This document shows positions 1-8,647 of a stretch of 57,057 nucleotides of DNA, piece after piece. Below the pieces are notes generated by a model. The model was given only the letters and a program-made list of their open reading frames with translations, searched no databases and had not been told where the DNA came from. Every line of letters begins with the position of its first letter. Position 1 is the stretch's first letter. The position numbers and the translations under genes were made by a program. The DNA lies in assembly GCA_015060965.1 (NCBI GenBank), contig SUXN01000017.1, positions 1 through 57,057 of the forward strand, written 5' to 3'. The DNA is from Bacteroidales bacterium (GTDB lineage: Bacteria > Bacteroidota > Bacteroidia > Bacteroidales > Bacteroidaceae).

Positions 1-185
1 AGGTAGTACGCGGTATTGTCGAAATGCAGATAGACGCGTTCCTGTGGCAAGGCACGGCCTACCAACAGCGCGCGCAACGCAGCGCTGTCGGTGGGGGTGT
101 AACGCTGCGCCATTGCGCCGGATGCCGCTCCGACAACAAGTGACAGAATGACGAATAACCATTTAACAAATGGGATGTTTTTCAT
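1..185 (-). CDS. 5' end of an MG2-domain-like exported protein (partial)
   Basis: The reverse strand opens with ATG at 185 and stays open to the window edge, giving about 61 residues. It starts with a signal peptide (MKNIPFVKW, a hydrophobic core, then AMAQ) and continues into QERVYLHFDNTAYYL. That last phrase is characteristic of large Bacteroidales outer-membrane-associated proteins with an alpha-2-macroglobulin-like MG2 domain, often followed by a TonB-plug-like region. Only the N-terminus is visible, so function and full length cannot be judged. It is oriented like the lipoprotein genes upstream but separated from them by a terminator-like hairpin, so it is probably its own unit. Confidence 0.72.
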   Translation of the reverse strand, partial: MKNIPFVKWLFVILSLVVGAASGAMAQRYTPTDSAALRALLVGRALPQERVYLHFDNTAYY

Positions 186-300
186 TGCGCAAGTGGCTTT
201 TATACAAAGAAAACTAAATAAACCGGGTTCTCAAATACTCCAATAATACAAGGACTGTGTGTTTTTGGTTTTTTAACAAAAATCCTTAGTAATCAACGAC

Positions 301-335
301 AAAAAACACTCCCCAGGATTTAACCCCAAAGGAGT
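301..335 (-). terminator. Rho-independent terminator after the short lipoprotein gene
   Basis: On the minus strand ACTCC pairs with GGAGT (positions 331-335 and 308-312) with further G/C pairing inside the loop arm, followed by six T (301-306). It lies 19 bases past the stop of the 354-662 gene. Confidence 0.6.
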
Positions 336-353
336 ATTCCTTATGATATTATA

Positions 354-662
354 TCATATGTTTTTATCTTTATTATTCTGCTGTTCTAATTGTTTTGTCA
401 TCATTTCAAGTTCCATCTTTTCAAAGAGACTTTCTGTCATTCTTGAAGTGTCTTTTATCATAATTGATACACTATATTTTTTTTCAAGTTCATCAATTCG
501 CGCCTCAACTTCTTCCTTGGTCATTTCACTAACAGACCTTGTTGTGTTAATTGAAGGCTCTACTTGATCAAGACTGTAATTCTCATCATTGCTTGTGCAG
601 GATATAACACAGAGCGCAATTGCAAGTGTTCCAACAGATGCAAAAAAAAGATTCTTTTTCAT
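354..662 (-). CDS. Small lipoprotein, short paralogue of the 777-1643 protein
   Basis: The 102-residue product begins with a lipoprotein signal (MKKNLFFAS..., lipobox VISC, Cys22), so it should be lipid-anchored in the envelope. After a linker ending in TTRS (Arg42) comes MTKEEVEARIDELEKKYSV, which aligns with MSKEEVQARLDELGEKYGI in the neighbour; TESLFEKME also matches TESTFEKME. It lacks the roughly 180-residue C-terminal domain of the neighbour and ends in a charged tail (QQNNKDKNI). The upstream DNA is also homologous, so this looks like a tandem duplication in which one copy is short or truncated. No family name is recognised and the function is unknown. Confidence 0.75.
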   Translation of the reverse strand: MKKNLFFASVGTLAIALCVISCTSNDENYSLDQVEPSINTTRSVSEMTKEEVEARIDELEKKYSVSIMIKDTSRMTESLFEKMELEMMTKQLEQQNNKDKNI

Positions 663-695
663 GGCTTTATAAGTTTAAGTTGTTAATAAATTTTT

Positions 696-720
696 ATAAT
701 TGTGATATCACTTTACTTTA
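696..720. promoter_or_regulatory. Shared upstream element with GTGATATCAC palindrome (copy 1)
   Basis: ATAATTGTGATATCACTTTACTTTA lies about 35 bases before the 662 start. It matches 1682-1706 at 23 of 25 positions. The 10-bp core is a perfect palindrome, so it may be an operator or simply a conserved part of a duplicated leader. Confidence 0.45.
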
Positions 721-755
721 TCCCACAATATTGACTACTGCTTGGAACAAGTGTG

Positions 756-763
756 CAAAAATA
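756..763 (-). promoter_or_regulatory. -7 element (TATTTTTG) for the 354-662 gene
   Basis: On the minus strand TATTTTTG matches the Bacteroidetes TAnnTTTG element about 95 bases before the ATG. No clear -33 TTTG is seen at the right spacing, so support is moderate. It sits inside an 8-bp inverted repeat (AACAAGTG/CACTTGTT) just before the stop of the upstream gene. Confidence 0.4.
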
Positions 764-776
764 AATTTCACTTGTT

Positions 777-1643
777 TTAGTAAGAGTAATTAACTACGAT
801 GTTTTTGTCAGGCTCCGTAACCCATACATATTCAACTCCATCATCATATGCACCACGTACATAAACGTCTGTTGTAATCTTCATATCCTTGTCCGGATAG
901 GGACGACATAAAATATAAAAGGCATATATATTAAATTCAAAGTCAAAATAGCAATTTCCGGGATATTTACAACCTATGGGACCGTGTCTAAGGCCTCCCA
1001 TCTGACAAACCGATTTTGGTGCTTGACCAAGTTGATTGACAGCAGGACTCAAGTTTTCATAATAAGATTCTATAACAAAATCCCCTGTTATAGCAAGACT
1101 TCTCAAGTTAACAGTGTATTTATAGGAATAACAATCAGTTTGAGTACTTATCACCGATGTGGAATCTGATGAATATTCGGAAGGAACTGTATATTCCACA
1201 TCCAAATCTAAAACAAAACCAGAATTAGGGTTTGAATCATCGTCAGGCTCTGCATTAGTACTCAACGTTGCAATCTCATATTCATCAATCACACCGTCAT
1301 CCAAAAAGTTATCATCTACCGCCATAGCACTTACAGCAGTAGTATTGACTTCCTTGTTTTTATAAGCAATGATGTCCTGCTCCATCTTTTCAAAAGTACT
1401 CTCTGTAAACTCTGAATAGTCTCTCACATAAAGCATCTTTATATTAATACCGTACTTCTCACCAAGTTCATCAAGTCTTGCCTGGACCTCTTCCTTGCTC
1501 ATTCCACCAGCAGACCTTGTCATTGCACTCTTCTGCATTTCGGCAACAGGCATACAATCCTCAAAGTCATCGTTTGTGCAGGATACAAATCCTGCCATCA
1601 GTGCCATAACACACGCGAATGTAAATAATAGTTTCTTTTTCAT
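777..1643 (-). CDS. Lipoprotein of unknown function
   Basis: The 288-residue product has a lipoprotein signal (lipobox FVSC, Cys22) and a 21-residue linker to MTRS (Arg43). A predicted helical segment with KEEVQARLDELGEKYGI follows (about 48-68), shared with the short paralogue at 354-662. Residues from about 140 on are beta-rich and contain several Cys (TDCYSY, SVCQMGG, GCKYPGNCYF, ILCRPY). These could form disulfides or a metal site in the envelope. It lies 292 bases downstream of the O-antigen-ligase/transglutaminase operon on the same strand, with repeats in between, so shared transcription is uncertain. I do not recognise the family. Confidence 0.78.
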   Translation of the reverse strand: MKKKLLFTFACVMALMAGFVSCTNDDFEDCMPVAEMQKSAMTRSAGGMSKEEVQARLDELGEKYGINIKMLYVRDYSEFTESTFEKMEQDIIAYKNKEVNTTAVSAMAVDDNFLDDGVIDEYEIATLSTNAEPDDDSNPNSGFVLDLDVEYTVPSEYSSDSTSVISTQTDCYSYKYTVNLRSLAITGDFVIESYYENLSPAVNQLGQAPKSVCQMGGLRHGPIGCKYPGNCYFDFEFNIYAFYILCRPYPDKDMKITTDVYVRGAYDDGVEYVWVTEPDKNIVVNYSY

Positions 1644-1681
1644 TGTTTTTTAAGAGTTTAAAATTGTTAATTAGTTTCTAT

Positions 1682-1706
1682 ATAGTTGTGATATCACTTT
1701 TCTTTA
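1682..1706. promoter_or_regulatory. Shared upstream element with GTGATATCAC palindrome (copy 2)
   Basis: ATAGTTGTGATATCACTTTTCTTTA lies 39 bases before the 1643 start, at nearly the same distance as the copy at 696-720. The flanking bases between motif and ATG also align, which shows that promoter and gene were duplicated together. Confidence 0.45.
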
Positions 1707-1729
1707 AATATTCACTGTTTGATGTTAGT

Positions 1730-1812
1730 CTGCCATTCTTGAGCGAGCGAAGCGACGAGAGAACTAAAACTGCGGTTGATGAGAGATCCCTCACTGCGTA
1801 TCGGGATGACAA
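1730..1812. repeat. Interspersed palindromic repeat (family A), degenerate
   Basis: Carries GAGCGAGCGAAGCGACGAGAG and, 25 bases on, GAGAGATCCCTCACTGCG followed by CGGGATGACA. These are the two arms of the repeat seen at 11361, 20397, 23338, 25866, 31975 and 54991. The rest of the gap (1813-1935) is CT-rich, with short runs such as CCCTTAACCC and the small palindrome AAGCCCTTTGGGCTT; no gene is seen. Confidence 0.65.
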
Positions 1813-1935
1813 AGTACGCTAATAGTTACCTCCCTTAACCCCTCACCGTAGCCCTTAACCCGTTACTCGTTAAGCCCTTTGGGCTTGGAACTCGGCTGCA
1901 CTCGCTGTACAATTACAAGCAAGCTTGCATTGCGC

Positions 1936-3438
1936 TCATTGGCACGAGCTTTCATCGTTATTACTTATCTTCTGCAACTCATATCTAACGTTGTTTAGTA
2001 TTATGTCTATCTTGCGTGATGGGACTTTTACTCTCTTGGCGAGTATTTCATTGCCTGTGCTTATCATCCTTGCCGTGTCGCCCTGGGCCTTGTATATCTT
2101 GAACTGCTTGTAGAGCGGTACAAAGCGGTTGGGACACATATTGTGGGCTGTTTCGAAATGTTCAAGGGCCTTTGTGTAGTTGCCTGTGAACAGATAGCTG
2201 TTGGCAAGGAGGAACTCAAGGTCGTAACTTGCAAGGTGGTTACTGCACTTTATGCAGGCTTCGATGCACTTGTGGTAATCCTTGTTGTTGTACTCTACTG
2301 TGGCAAGCGAGAAGAACATTGCACCTTTGTCTATGTGGAGTTCTTCCCACCTGTCGAACACCTGCATTGCTACATTCTTGTTGCCGTTGCGGTATTCTTC
2401 AATGGCATTGTTCCACTCTCTCTCGTCATTGAAGGCACGCAGTTCAACGCCTGCGTACAGAAGCAACAGCAAGAAAGCGGGATAACGCAGATAGTTCTTG
2501 TACCGGAACTGTTCCACTCCCGGTAATGCCGGGAGAAAGGCAAGAAGCATCACAGGCACGAACGAGACCGTGAACGGATAGGAGAAACAGGACCATATGA
2601 CAAGCAGTGCCATGAAATGCAGGGTGCACAGGCTTTCTTTGGTGTGTCTCCTGTACAACATAGTTATGAGCGCTACCACTGCCGCAACCACCGACAGGAG
2701 TGTGTGTACACCGTAGTTGATTGCGATGTACAGGTATTCGTTAAGAGGATGCTTTATGTCATCGGCAAGCATTGCAGCCGTCTCATTGCTGCTGTTCATG
2801 AAGTATCCGGCCTGGCGGTGCATATAATTGGCCTCGAAGCCACTGTCTCCCCAGCCTGCGGGTCTCTCGGCTATCATTGCCAATGTGTTCTCAAGGATGA
2901 ATGCCCTGCCGTTTGAGGAGTCTCTCTTCACAAAGAACAGCAGTGTGGCAAGGAGCAGCACTGCGCCGAGGCTTGCTGCAAGTGCATACTTCTTCTTGAA
3001 CCTGAAGAGTTGCCATAGGAGGTGTATTGCCGATAATGACATCACGATGACACCTGTGCGGGAGGAGCTCTTTGCCACTGCGACAAAGCATATGATAAAG
3101 CTGATGTAAAGTATTGCCTTGATGCCTTTCCTGTCTGTATCGGCAAGATAAAGCATTGAGGGCACGGCAAGGGTTATGCCCATTGCATATATTGAGGTGT
3201 TTGCCTTGTCGGCAAGGAATACTGCTATAAATCCCGCAAGCGAGAGCACGAGCATGTTGCTTGCGAATTCTTTCTGCCGTATGTATCTCTGGGGCAGGGA
3301 GAGGTACAACAGGGAAAGTGCCACAAATGCAAGGGCCGGGATGTGTGATTCCCACCATACGACGTCGTGGCTCCCGGGGTGTGTTCGGAAGAAGAGTGAC
3401 GCTGTAAGTGCTGCTGCAAACAGTGCGGTACGTATCAT
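1936..3438 (-). CDS. O-antigen ligase/polymerase-like membrane protein with C-terminal TPR domain (copy B)
   Basis: A 500-residue polytopic membrane protein. Hydrophobic segments fill roughly residues 1-350, and TPR-like helices follow (AMFFSLATVEYNNKDYHKCIEA and similar). SNGRAFILENTLAMIAE and AMLADDIKHPLNE (about residue 226) match the Wzy_C/WaaL superfamily pattern, where a conserved Arg and His handle lipid-linked glycan. The same two motifs recur in the 5521-7074 protein, so the two are paralogues. Such proteins polymerise glycans or ligate them to lipid A or to proteins; which one cannot be told here. The start overlaps the upstream stop as ATGA (3435-3438), implying translational coupling. 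The last residues run into repeat-like DNA. Confidence 0.82.
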   Translation of the reverse strand: MIRTALFAAALTASLFFRTHPGSHDVVWWESHIPALAFVALSLLYLSLPQRYIRQKEFASNMLVLSLAGFIAVFLADKANTSIYAMGITLAVPSMLYLADTDRKGIKAILYISFIICFVAVAKSSSRTGVIVMSLSAIHLLWQLFRFKKKYALAASLGAVLLLATLLFFVKRDSSNGRAFILENTLAMIAERPAGWGDSGFEANYMHRQAGYFMNSSNETAAMLADDIKHPLNEYLYIAINYGVHTLLSVVAAVVALITMLYRRHTKESLCTLHFMALLVIWSCFSYPFTVSFVPVMLLAFLPALPGVEQFRYKNYLRYPAFLLLLLYAGVELRAFNDEREWNNAIEEYRNGNKNVAMQVFDRWEELHIDKGAMFFSLATVEYNNKDYHKCIEACIKCSNHLASYDLEFLLANSYLFTGNYTKALEHFETAHNMCPNRFVPLYKQFKIYKAQGDTARMISTGNEILAKRVKVPSRKIDIILNNVRYELQKISNNDESSCQ

Positions 3439-5498
3439 TCTGCAGTTGTTACTATTCCGTCATATATGAACCTCTGTTTACCGTCGATGATGACAAAGGG
3501 CATCTCTTCCTTGCCTTCGGTAAGGTTCTCGAGCCAGTAGAGCTTGTTCACGGGAACATTGCTGAACTCTACAAATTCATACTCGGCTGTCTTTATGCCG
3601 CATGGCACCCAGCCGTTGTCCCAACAGTTGAGCCTGTATGCGTTGCCGGCCTTTATTCCGTTGTCGGCGTTAAGGGGAGCGAAACGCACGGCTGTAACAA
3701 TCTGAGGCTCGTCAAGGGTAAGGGTTATGCTGGGGTATGCGCCGGGGGCGGTCTGCATATTGCCGTCATACTCGCTTGCCCAGGTCATGCGGTTCCTGTC
3801 GCGGTCGAGAAGCTTTACCTTACCGTCATCTGCTACTGATTCAGCCTCATCGGGTGATAGGATATGTTCACTGGTTGCGGGTTCGGTGTTGGTATATCCG
3901 TAACGGCTGTCGCTTATCCACTCTAAATGTGAGATATTGGCGTGCGGGTACTGTGCGGGGGCCTGGAAACGGTAGTAGCGGTATTTGCCTGTGCGGTTGA
4001 ACCTGTACTCTTTCAGCTGTGGCTGTGGAGCATCGGTTATGGTGTAGAGCACGACAGCGTCGGAGAAATCGGCTTTGTTGGCGCCGAGGAACTTTCCGCC
4101 GACGAGTTCATCGGCTATCTTTGCCATCTTTTCCTTACGGGGGAACTTGCGGGTGAGGAGCAGGGACGTGGTTGTTGTATCGTTGTCTACACCGGGTATC
4201 TGATTTATTTGTGCTTTGCCGTTCTCTAATGTAAGGTAGAAAGGAGCGGAAAAGTTCTTGTAACCTTTCTTTGTACAGTATACGGGAAGATAGAGTATTC
4301 CTGAAAGGGCATTCTCGAAGGTAACGCTGTGTGTAAGAGTGTCGATGGCGCCCCATGTTGTTGCCTTGACACCGCTATGGGCATTGAAGACTGCAAGGTA
4401 TGCGAGCCTGTTGCCCTGTGTGGTATCGGCAGGCAAGGTGACGCTGTGCACGTCCATATATAGTGCTGTCACGTCCTGTATGCAGGGGCTTGCGAGTTCG
4501 CCCGGCACGGGTTCGCCTTTGCCACGGAGGAAATAGGGGGTGTTCTTCTGTGCTGCAAAAAGGTTCCTGTATACGTTGAGGCAGACGGGACTCTCAAAGC
4601 TGAAGTTGCCTGGCAACGAGGATTCGGCATTGAAAGGGTGCCAACGGTTGCTGTCGCTGTCGTACACGCTGCAGTGGAAGTGTTTGCCGGTGAAGTCGCG
4701 GTAGCCTATGACGTTTTCAACGACGACGGGGATACCACTGGCACGCAGGATGTTGCAGCCCCATACGGCGATGTCGGTACACTCGTGTGCGCCGTGTACG
4801 TACATGTCATAGAGCCCGCCGGCACCATGGCGGCGGTTCTGACCGTTAAGGGCACGGAGGTTGCCTATGGTATGGTTGTAACGTCTGATGTATTCTGTGA
4901 GGGTCCTTGCGGAGTCTGGAGAGAACAACGGTTCAAAGATATCGTTGAGTCTTTTGCCATCGGTGAGGAAACCGTATGAGCGCAATGAGGTGTAGGGCAG
5001 GATATACTCCTTGAACTCGTCGAAGGTAAGCCCTTTTGCGTACTTGTTTGTGCGCCACACCTCGAAGGCGTTGTCTATGTGCTGTATAAGGAAGTCCGCG
5101 GTGAGGAATGTGCTGTCCGATGCAATGGAATCGACCGTGGCTATCTCGGGCAGGTTCTTTGTTGCGAGCAGTGTGTCACGCTGTGCCTGTATTGCCTTTA
5201 TGGTATCGCGCGGTATGCCGTCAAAGGGATAGCTGCACAGCAATCCCTTGAGAATGCTGTCGGTCTCAATGCGCCAACGTTCCCACTCCTCACTGTCGGC
5301 AGCAATATTGTCCAAGGAGTAATGGTAATGCATGTTATCAATAAGGAACTTTGCGGCCTCGTACTTGAGGCTGTCAGTATCAATGTATCTGTAATAAAAC
5401 AATGTTTTCTTGCTTCCATTCTGATATTTTATACAGAATATCCCTGAAACTGATGCGACTATAGCAACAATTATTGTAATGATTGCTGTTTTTTTCAT
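3435..5498 (-). CDS. Transglutaminase-like exported protein with C-terminal discoidin-like region
   Basis: A 687-residue protein with an N-terminal signal or anchor (MKKTAIITIIVAIVASVSG). The core has HECTDIAVWGCNILRASGI with Cys near 239, GKHFHCSVYD with His near 273 and NRWHPFNAES following. This is the Cys-His-(Asp) layout of transglutaminase-like/papain-fold proteins, which act as proteases, amidases or cross-linkers. The C-terminal third is beta-rich, like F5/8-type carbohydrate-binding modules (ITLTLDEPQIVTAVRFAP). It is placed between two paralogous O-antigen-ligase-like genes, 22 bases after one and overlapping the other by 4. A role in processing or cross-linking an envelope protein or glycoconjugate is inferred from context only. 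Confidence 0.8.
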   Translation of the reverse strand: MKKTAIITIIVAIVASVSGIFCIKYQNGSKKTLFYYRYIDTDSLKYEAAKFLIDNMHYHYSLDNIAADSEEWERWRIETDSILKGLLCSYPFDGIPRDTIKAIQAQRDTLLATKNLPEIATVDSIASDSTFLTADFLIQHIDNAFEVWRTNKYAKGLTFDEFKEYILPYTSLRSYGFLTDGKRLNDIFEPLFSPDSARTLTEYIRRYNHTIGNLRALNGQNRRHGAGGLYDMYVHGAHECTDIAVWGCNILRASGIPVVVENVIGYRDFTGKHFHCSVYDSDSNRWHPFNAESSLPGNFSFESPVCLNVYRNLFAAQKNTPYFLRGKGEPVPGELASPCIQDVTALYMDVHSVTLPADTTQGNRLAYLAVFNAHSGVKATTWGAIDTLTHSVTFENALSGILYLPVYCTKKGYKNFSAPFYLTLENGKAQINQIPGVDNDTTTTSLLLTRKFPRKEKMAKIADELVGGKFLGANKADFSDAVVLYTITDAPQPQLKEYRFNRTGKYRYYRFQAPAQYPHANISHLEWISDSRYGYTNTEPATSEHILSPDEAESVADDGKVKLLDRDRNRMTWASEYDGNMQTAPGAYPSITLTLDEPQIVTAVRFAPLNADNGIKAGNAYRLNCWDNGWVPCGIKTAEYEFVEFSNVPVNKLYWLENLTEGKEEMPFVIIDGKQRFIYDGIVTTAE

Positions 5499-5520
5499 TT
5501 TATTGATTATTTATATTTTC

Positions 5521-7074
5521 TCAACGACACGTATCTTTTATTCTCTGAACATTCAGTGATGGAATTTTCACTTTCTTGCTTGCTATTATATTCGATATCC
5601 TTTTTTTGTTCAATTCATCACCTGTTCTATCATATGCCTTATACAACCCCTCTAATGGTGCGAACCTGTTGGGACACATATACGATGCTTCTTCAAAATG
5701 TATTATGGCCTTGTCATATGACCCGAGTTGCATATAAATATCACCTGTCAAAAGTTCAAGATTATATGATGACATACTTTTTTGTAACACCAAGGAGATT
5801 TCTAATGCTTTTTTAAAATGGCCATTAAAATAGAGTTCTGCCATATAATTATACAGGAAGTATATATCGTCCGAAAAATATGCGAACAGTTCATCAAATT
5901 GTGATAACATTTTCCCACTCTCTCCGCGGACAGCCTTGTACGCAGCCTTGTTCCATTGTGCGTGACGAATAAAATGATGTGCCAAATAACATTGTATCGC
6001 AATAAAAAGAGACAAAGAGACAAATATGATATTCCTTCTACTACAACAGTTCGTTCTAACCTTGATTACTGATATAAAAGCCAAGACGTTACATATTAGC
6101 AACAATATACTGGGGAGCGGATACTGAAATGGGTATGAGAACATGCTGAAAATAACCAATGTTACCATTATGCAGATACCAATAAAACTCCTCTTCTTGA
6201 AAAATACAACTAATGGAATCATAAGCAAGGCCACCAACCCCAGCCCACCCACTATCCCGTAGTTTATCCAAACATTAACAAACTCATTTAAAGGATGCTT
6301 TATATCATCGGCAAGCATTGCATAACCATCTTCACTATTCTGCTTGAAGTATTCTGCCTGCTTTTCCATATATACCTTACGGAAGCCACCGGTTTCAGAG
6401 TATCCTTTAAGTGGTTTCTCTGCAATTAGTTCTATGGAATTCTTGAGTATAAACCATCTGCCATTAGTTGAACCTCCTTTGTAACCGGAGAAAATGAAAA
6501 AAGCAAGCAGTATGACTACTATTGTTGCAGAAATAAACCTTGCTTTAATTGGGACTCGGAATCGGAATTCTATGGCTACCATGATAATTAATACAGTACA
6601 CAACATTGAAGTGCGGCATTCGGTAGCAAATATTGTAATAATGGCTATAACGACAACAGACAGGACTTTTGCTTTCTCAACACCTTTGGCAAATACAGAG
6701 TTTCTCAGAACAAATGGGAGAAGCAGGCTTATATATAATGCCAGTCCGGTACTACTGTTCATTGTCCCTTGCACGGACCTATCCAATAATAGAGAGCATA
6801 AAATTGCATATATACACTCACAAGCAACAACAATCGTGGCAGCCTGCCCGATTGAAATCTCTATAGACAAAACATCATCCTTCTTGTAAGTTGCACGGTA
6901 GGTTTCATATAGTGCAATTATCAAAGTGACGAATATGCTTATGAACCATTGTGCAACCAATGGATCATCTTTGAAATAAGCGATGCCAGGAAAAAACGCA
7001 CCCAAGAACAGGCATAAATACAACAATGTTCTTGGGGTGCGGTCTAAGTTATCTATAAAGTCCTTAGTCATCAA
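5521..7074 (-). CDS. O-antigen ligase/polymerase-like membrane protein with C-terminal TPR domain (copy A)
   Basis: A 517-residue polytopic membrane protein with about ten hydrophobic segments in residues 15-370, then TPR-like repeats (ELLTGDIYMQLGSYDKAIIHF, EEASYMCPNRFAPLEGLYKA). It shares TNGRWFILKN, AMLADDIKHPLNE (about residue 258) and SMFSYPF with the 1936-3438 protein. Its TPR phrase CPNRFAPL also matches CPNRFVPL there. The pair is therefore paralogous but well diverged, and base composition is more AT-rich here. In the Wzy_C/WaaL/PglL superfamily these enzymes use undecaprenyl-linked glycans on the periplasmic face. The TPR tail could bind a protein partner, which would fit protein O-glycosylation, but that is inference. 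Confidence 0.82.
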   Translation of the reverse strand: MMTKDFIDNLDRTPRTLLYLCLFLGAFFPGIAYFKDDPLVAQWFISIFVTLIIALYETYRATYKKDDVLSIEISIGQAATIVVACECIYAILCSLLLDRSVQGTMNSSTGLALYISLLLPFVLRNSVFAKGVEKAKVLSVVVIAIITIFATECRTSMLCTVLIIMVAIEFRFRVPIKARFISATIVVILLAFFIFSGYKGGSTNGRWFILKNSIELIAEKPLKGYSETGGFRKVYMEKQAEYFKQNSEDGYAMLADDIKHPLNEFVNVWINYGIVGGLGLVALLMIPLVVFFKKRSFIGICIMVTLVIFSMFSYPFQYPLPSILLLICNVLAFISVIKVRTNCCSRRNIIFVSLSLFIAIQCYLAHHFIRHAQWNKAAYKAVRGESGKMLSQFDELFAYFSDDIYFLYNYMAELYFNGHFKKALEISLVLQKSMSSYNLELLTGDIYMQLGSYDKAIIHFEEASYMCPNRFAPLEGLYKAYDRTGDELNKKRISNIIASKKVKIPSLNVQRIKDTCR

Positions 7075-7128
7075 TTCTATTATGACTATTGTATTCTATT
7101 TTGTCCATTATCTGAAATCTTTGATGAG

Positions 7129-7836
7129 TTATTTGCTCTCTTGTACTTTGTCTTTGTTTTTCTTTTTTCTTGCCCTCAACTCATCTAAATGTTTACGCTC
7201 CTTAATAACAAAATCCCTAACATCATCTAATGTATATACATGCCAACGGGCAAATTCTCCAAGAGAGGGCCCTGCTTTTTTAAGATGTGACATTTTCATG
7301 TCGTAATTTTGCTTTGCATCAATGGAATCCTGCTTGTTGCGGGCCATACCAAGTTCAACCTCATATATCCTCCGATACCCTTCTTCCCAAGTGATATCCT
7401 CATATTCCTCAAGGAACCATCTGCCGGGAATATTCTTATATCGTATATAGTAAGATTTAAAATTGATTTTCTCAATGTTCTCGATATTACCGAACGTCTC
7501 TTTTCTTTGCCGAGCAATTTCCTTGATAGAACGTTCATAATCAGGCCCCCACAATGCGATTGAGTCCATTAGGTCCGCACTGGAAAAACCCTCTACCCAG
7601 CGATTGTACATTGCAGTCACTACAACCGAATCGGCCGCATCGGCACACACTTGATACGAGTAGTCTCTATTCCTTTTTATAAGTTCTCTGACGGTAATCC
7701 TTTCAAAACCTTCATTTGAATTCATTAAAATTGAATCACCAGATTCCGAACCATCTTTCACTATAGTTGCATTACAGACACTCATTGAAGATAACATCAC
7801 CAATATCAATGAAGCATTTTTTACAATTCCTATCAT
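7129..7836 (-). CDS. Exported protein of unknown function
   Basis: A 235-residue product with an N-terminal signal peptide (MIGIVKNASLILVMLSS, then SVCNAT). The mature part is acidic and rich in Tyr and Trp at first (ITWEEGYRRIYEVELG). It ends in a strongly basic, probably coiled tail (KERKHLDELRARKKKNKDK). No domain is recognised. It is the third gene of the minus-strand operon, 184 bases after the lipoprotein gene and 54 before the first O-antigen-ligase-like gene. Nothing resembling an internal promoter or terminator was seen in the 184-base gap. It is probably periplasmic. Confidence 0.72.
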   Translation of the reverse strand: MIGIVKNASLILVMLSSMSVCNATIVKDGSESGDSILMNSNEGFERITVRELIKRNRDYSYQVCADAADSVVVTAMYNRWVEGFSSADLMDSIALWGPDYERSIKEIARQRKETFGNIENIEKINFKSYYIRYKNIPGRWFLEEYEDITWEEGYRRIYEVELGMARNKQDSIDAKQNYDMKMSHLKKAGPSLGEFARWHVYTLDDVRDFVIKERKHLDELRARKKKNKDKVQESK

Positions 7837-8020
7837 AACCCTTTATATTTTAAAATAAATTTAAAGAATATCTTAAACAGAAGCTATCAGTTTTTTTAAA
7901 AACATATGTCACTTTCTCACGATTAGAAAACTCGCTACACTGCAGACAGAGATTACATTCTTGCATATTCATACAGACGCCACAAATTCAACAAATTTCA
8001 ACAATCAGTAATACCAGCTA

Positions 8021-8620
8021 TTAATTAATTTTTTTAACTTCTGTACACCCCGCTGGATAACCACAGATTAGTTTATACTCTTTCTCTCCTACACATAAGT
8101 GTATATAATAATTGAATGGTATTGGTGTACCGTCACCGTGGTTTGCCCCAGCCGTTGGATCTGGAGAGAAAGATGTTAATTTCTCATCTAATTCATATAT
8201 TATACTATCATTTATAAACCCGTCACCCGGATATCTGCGCAAGCCATTTACTAAATAATAAATATTTTTACAAAATAAACTTTTATTGATTAAATCAACC
8301 GTCGCTTGCCTATTCTGTGGGCCGTTGGTATTTGTGTATTGATGAAAATCAAGGTTTATTTCATAGTCCCTATACAATGGATTATTCATGTAATCATAAC
8401 CAATATAGACTGCATCAACACTAAAACGCTGTGTAAATGTCGTATCAATAGTTCCATCTATGAGTGTTCCATATCCATCAGGTTCCGCATTGCTTCGAGT
8501 TATTCTACGTTCAGCCAATGAATCAAAGTCTTCATCAAAATAATAATCTTCACTGCAGCCATGCATCACAAATGCACCAATGGCTATAGCAATACCTAAT
8601 AAAAGAAATTTATTATTCAT
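8021..8620 (-). CDS. Lipoprotein of unknown function with Cys-N20-TRS N-terminus
   Basis: The product starts at ATG 8620 (MNNKFLLLG; a GTG at 8629 is the alternative) and is about 199 residues. The lipobox is MHGC, and 20 residues after the lipidated Cys comes RRITRS. The two lipoproteins at 354 and 777 have the same spacing to TRS. The mature domain seems beta-rich, with a few Cys (SLFCKNIYY, IHLCVGE, ICGYPAGC). It lies 27 bases after the DUF3244 gene and is probably co-transcribed from the 9146 promoter. No family is recognised; an envelope location is the only safe statement. Confidence 0.74.
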   Translation of the reverse strand: MNNKFLLLGIAIAIGAFVMHGCSEDYYFDEDFDSLAERRITRSNAEPDGYGTLIDGTIDTTFTQRFSVDAVYIGYDYMNNPLYRDYEINLDFHQYTNTNGPQNRQATVDLINKSLFCKNIYYLVNGLRRYPGDGFINDSIIYELDEKLTSFSPDPTAGANHGDGTPIPFNYYIHLCVGEKEYKLICGYPAGCTEVKKIN

Positions 8621-8647
8621 AAATACCACTAATTTTATAACTTCAAT

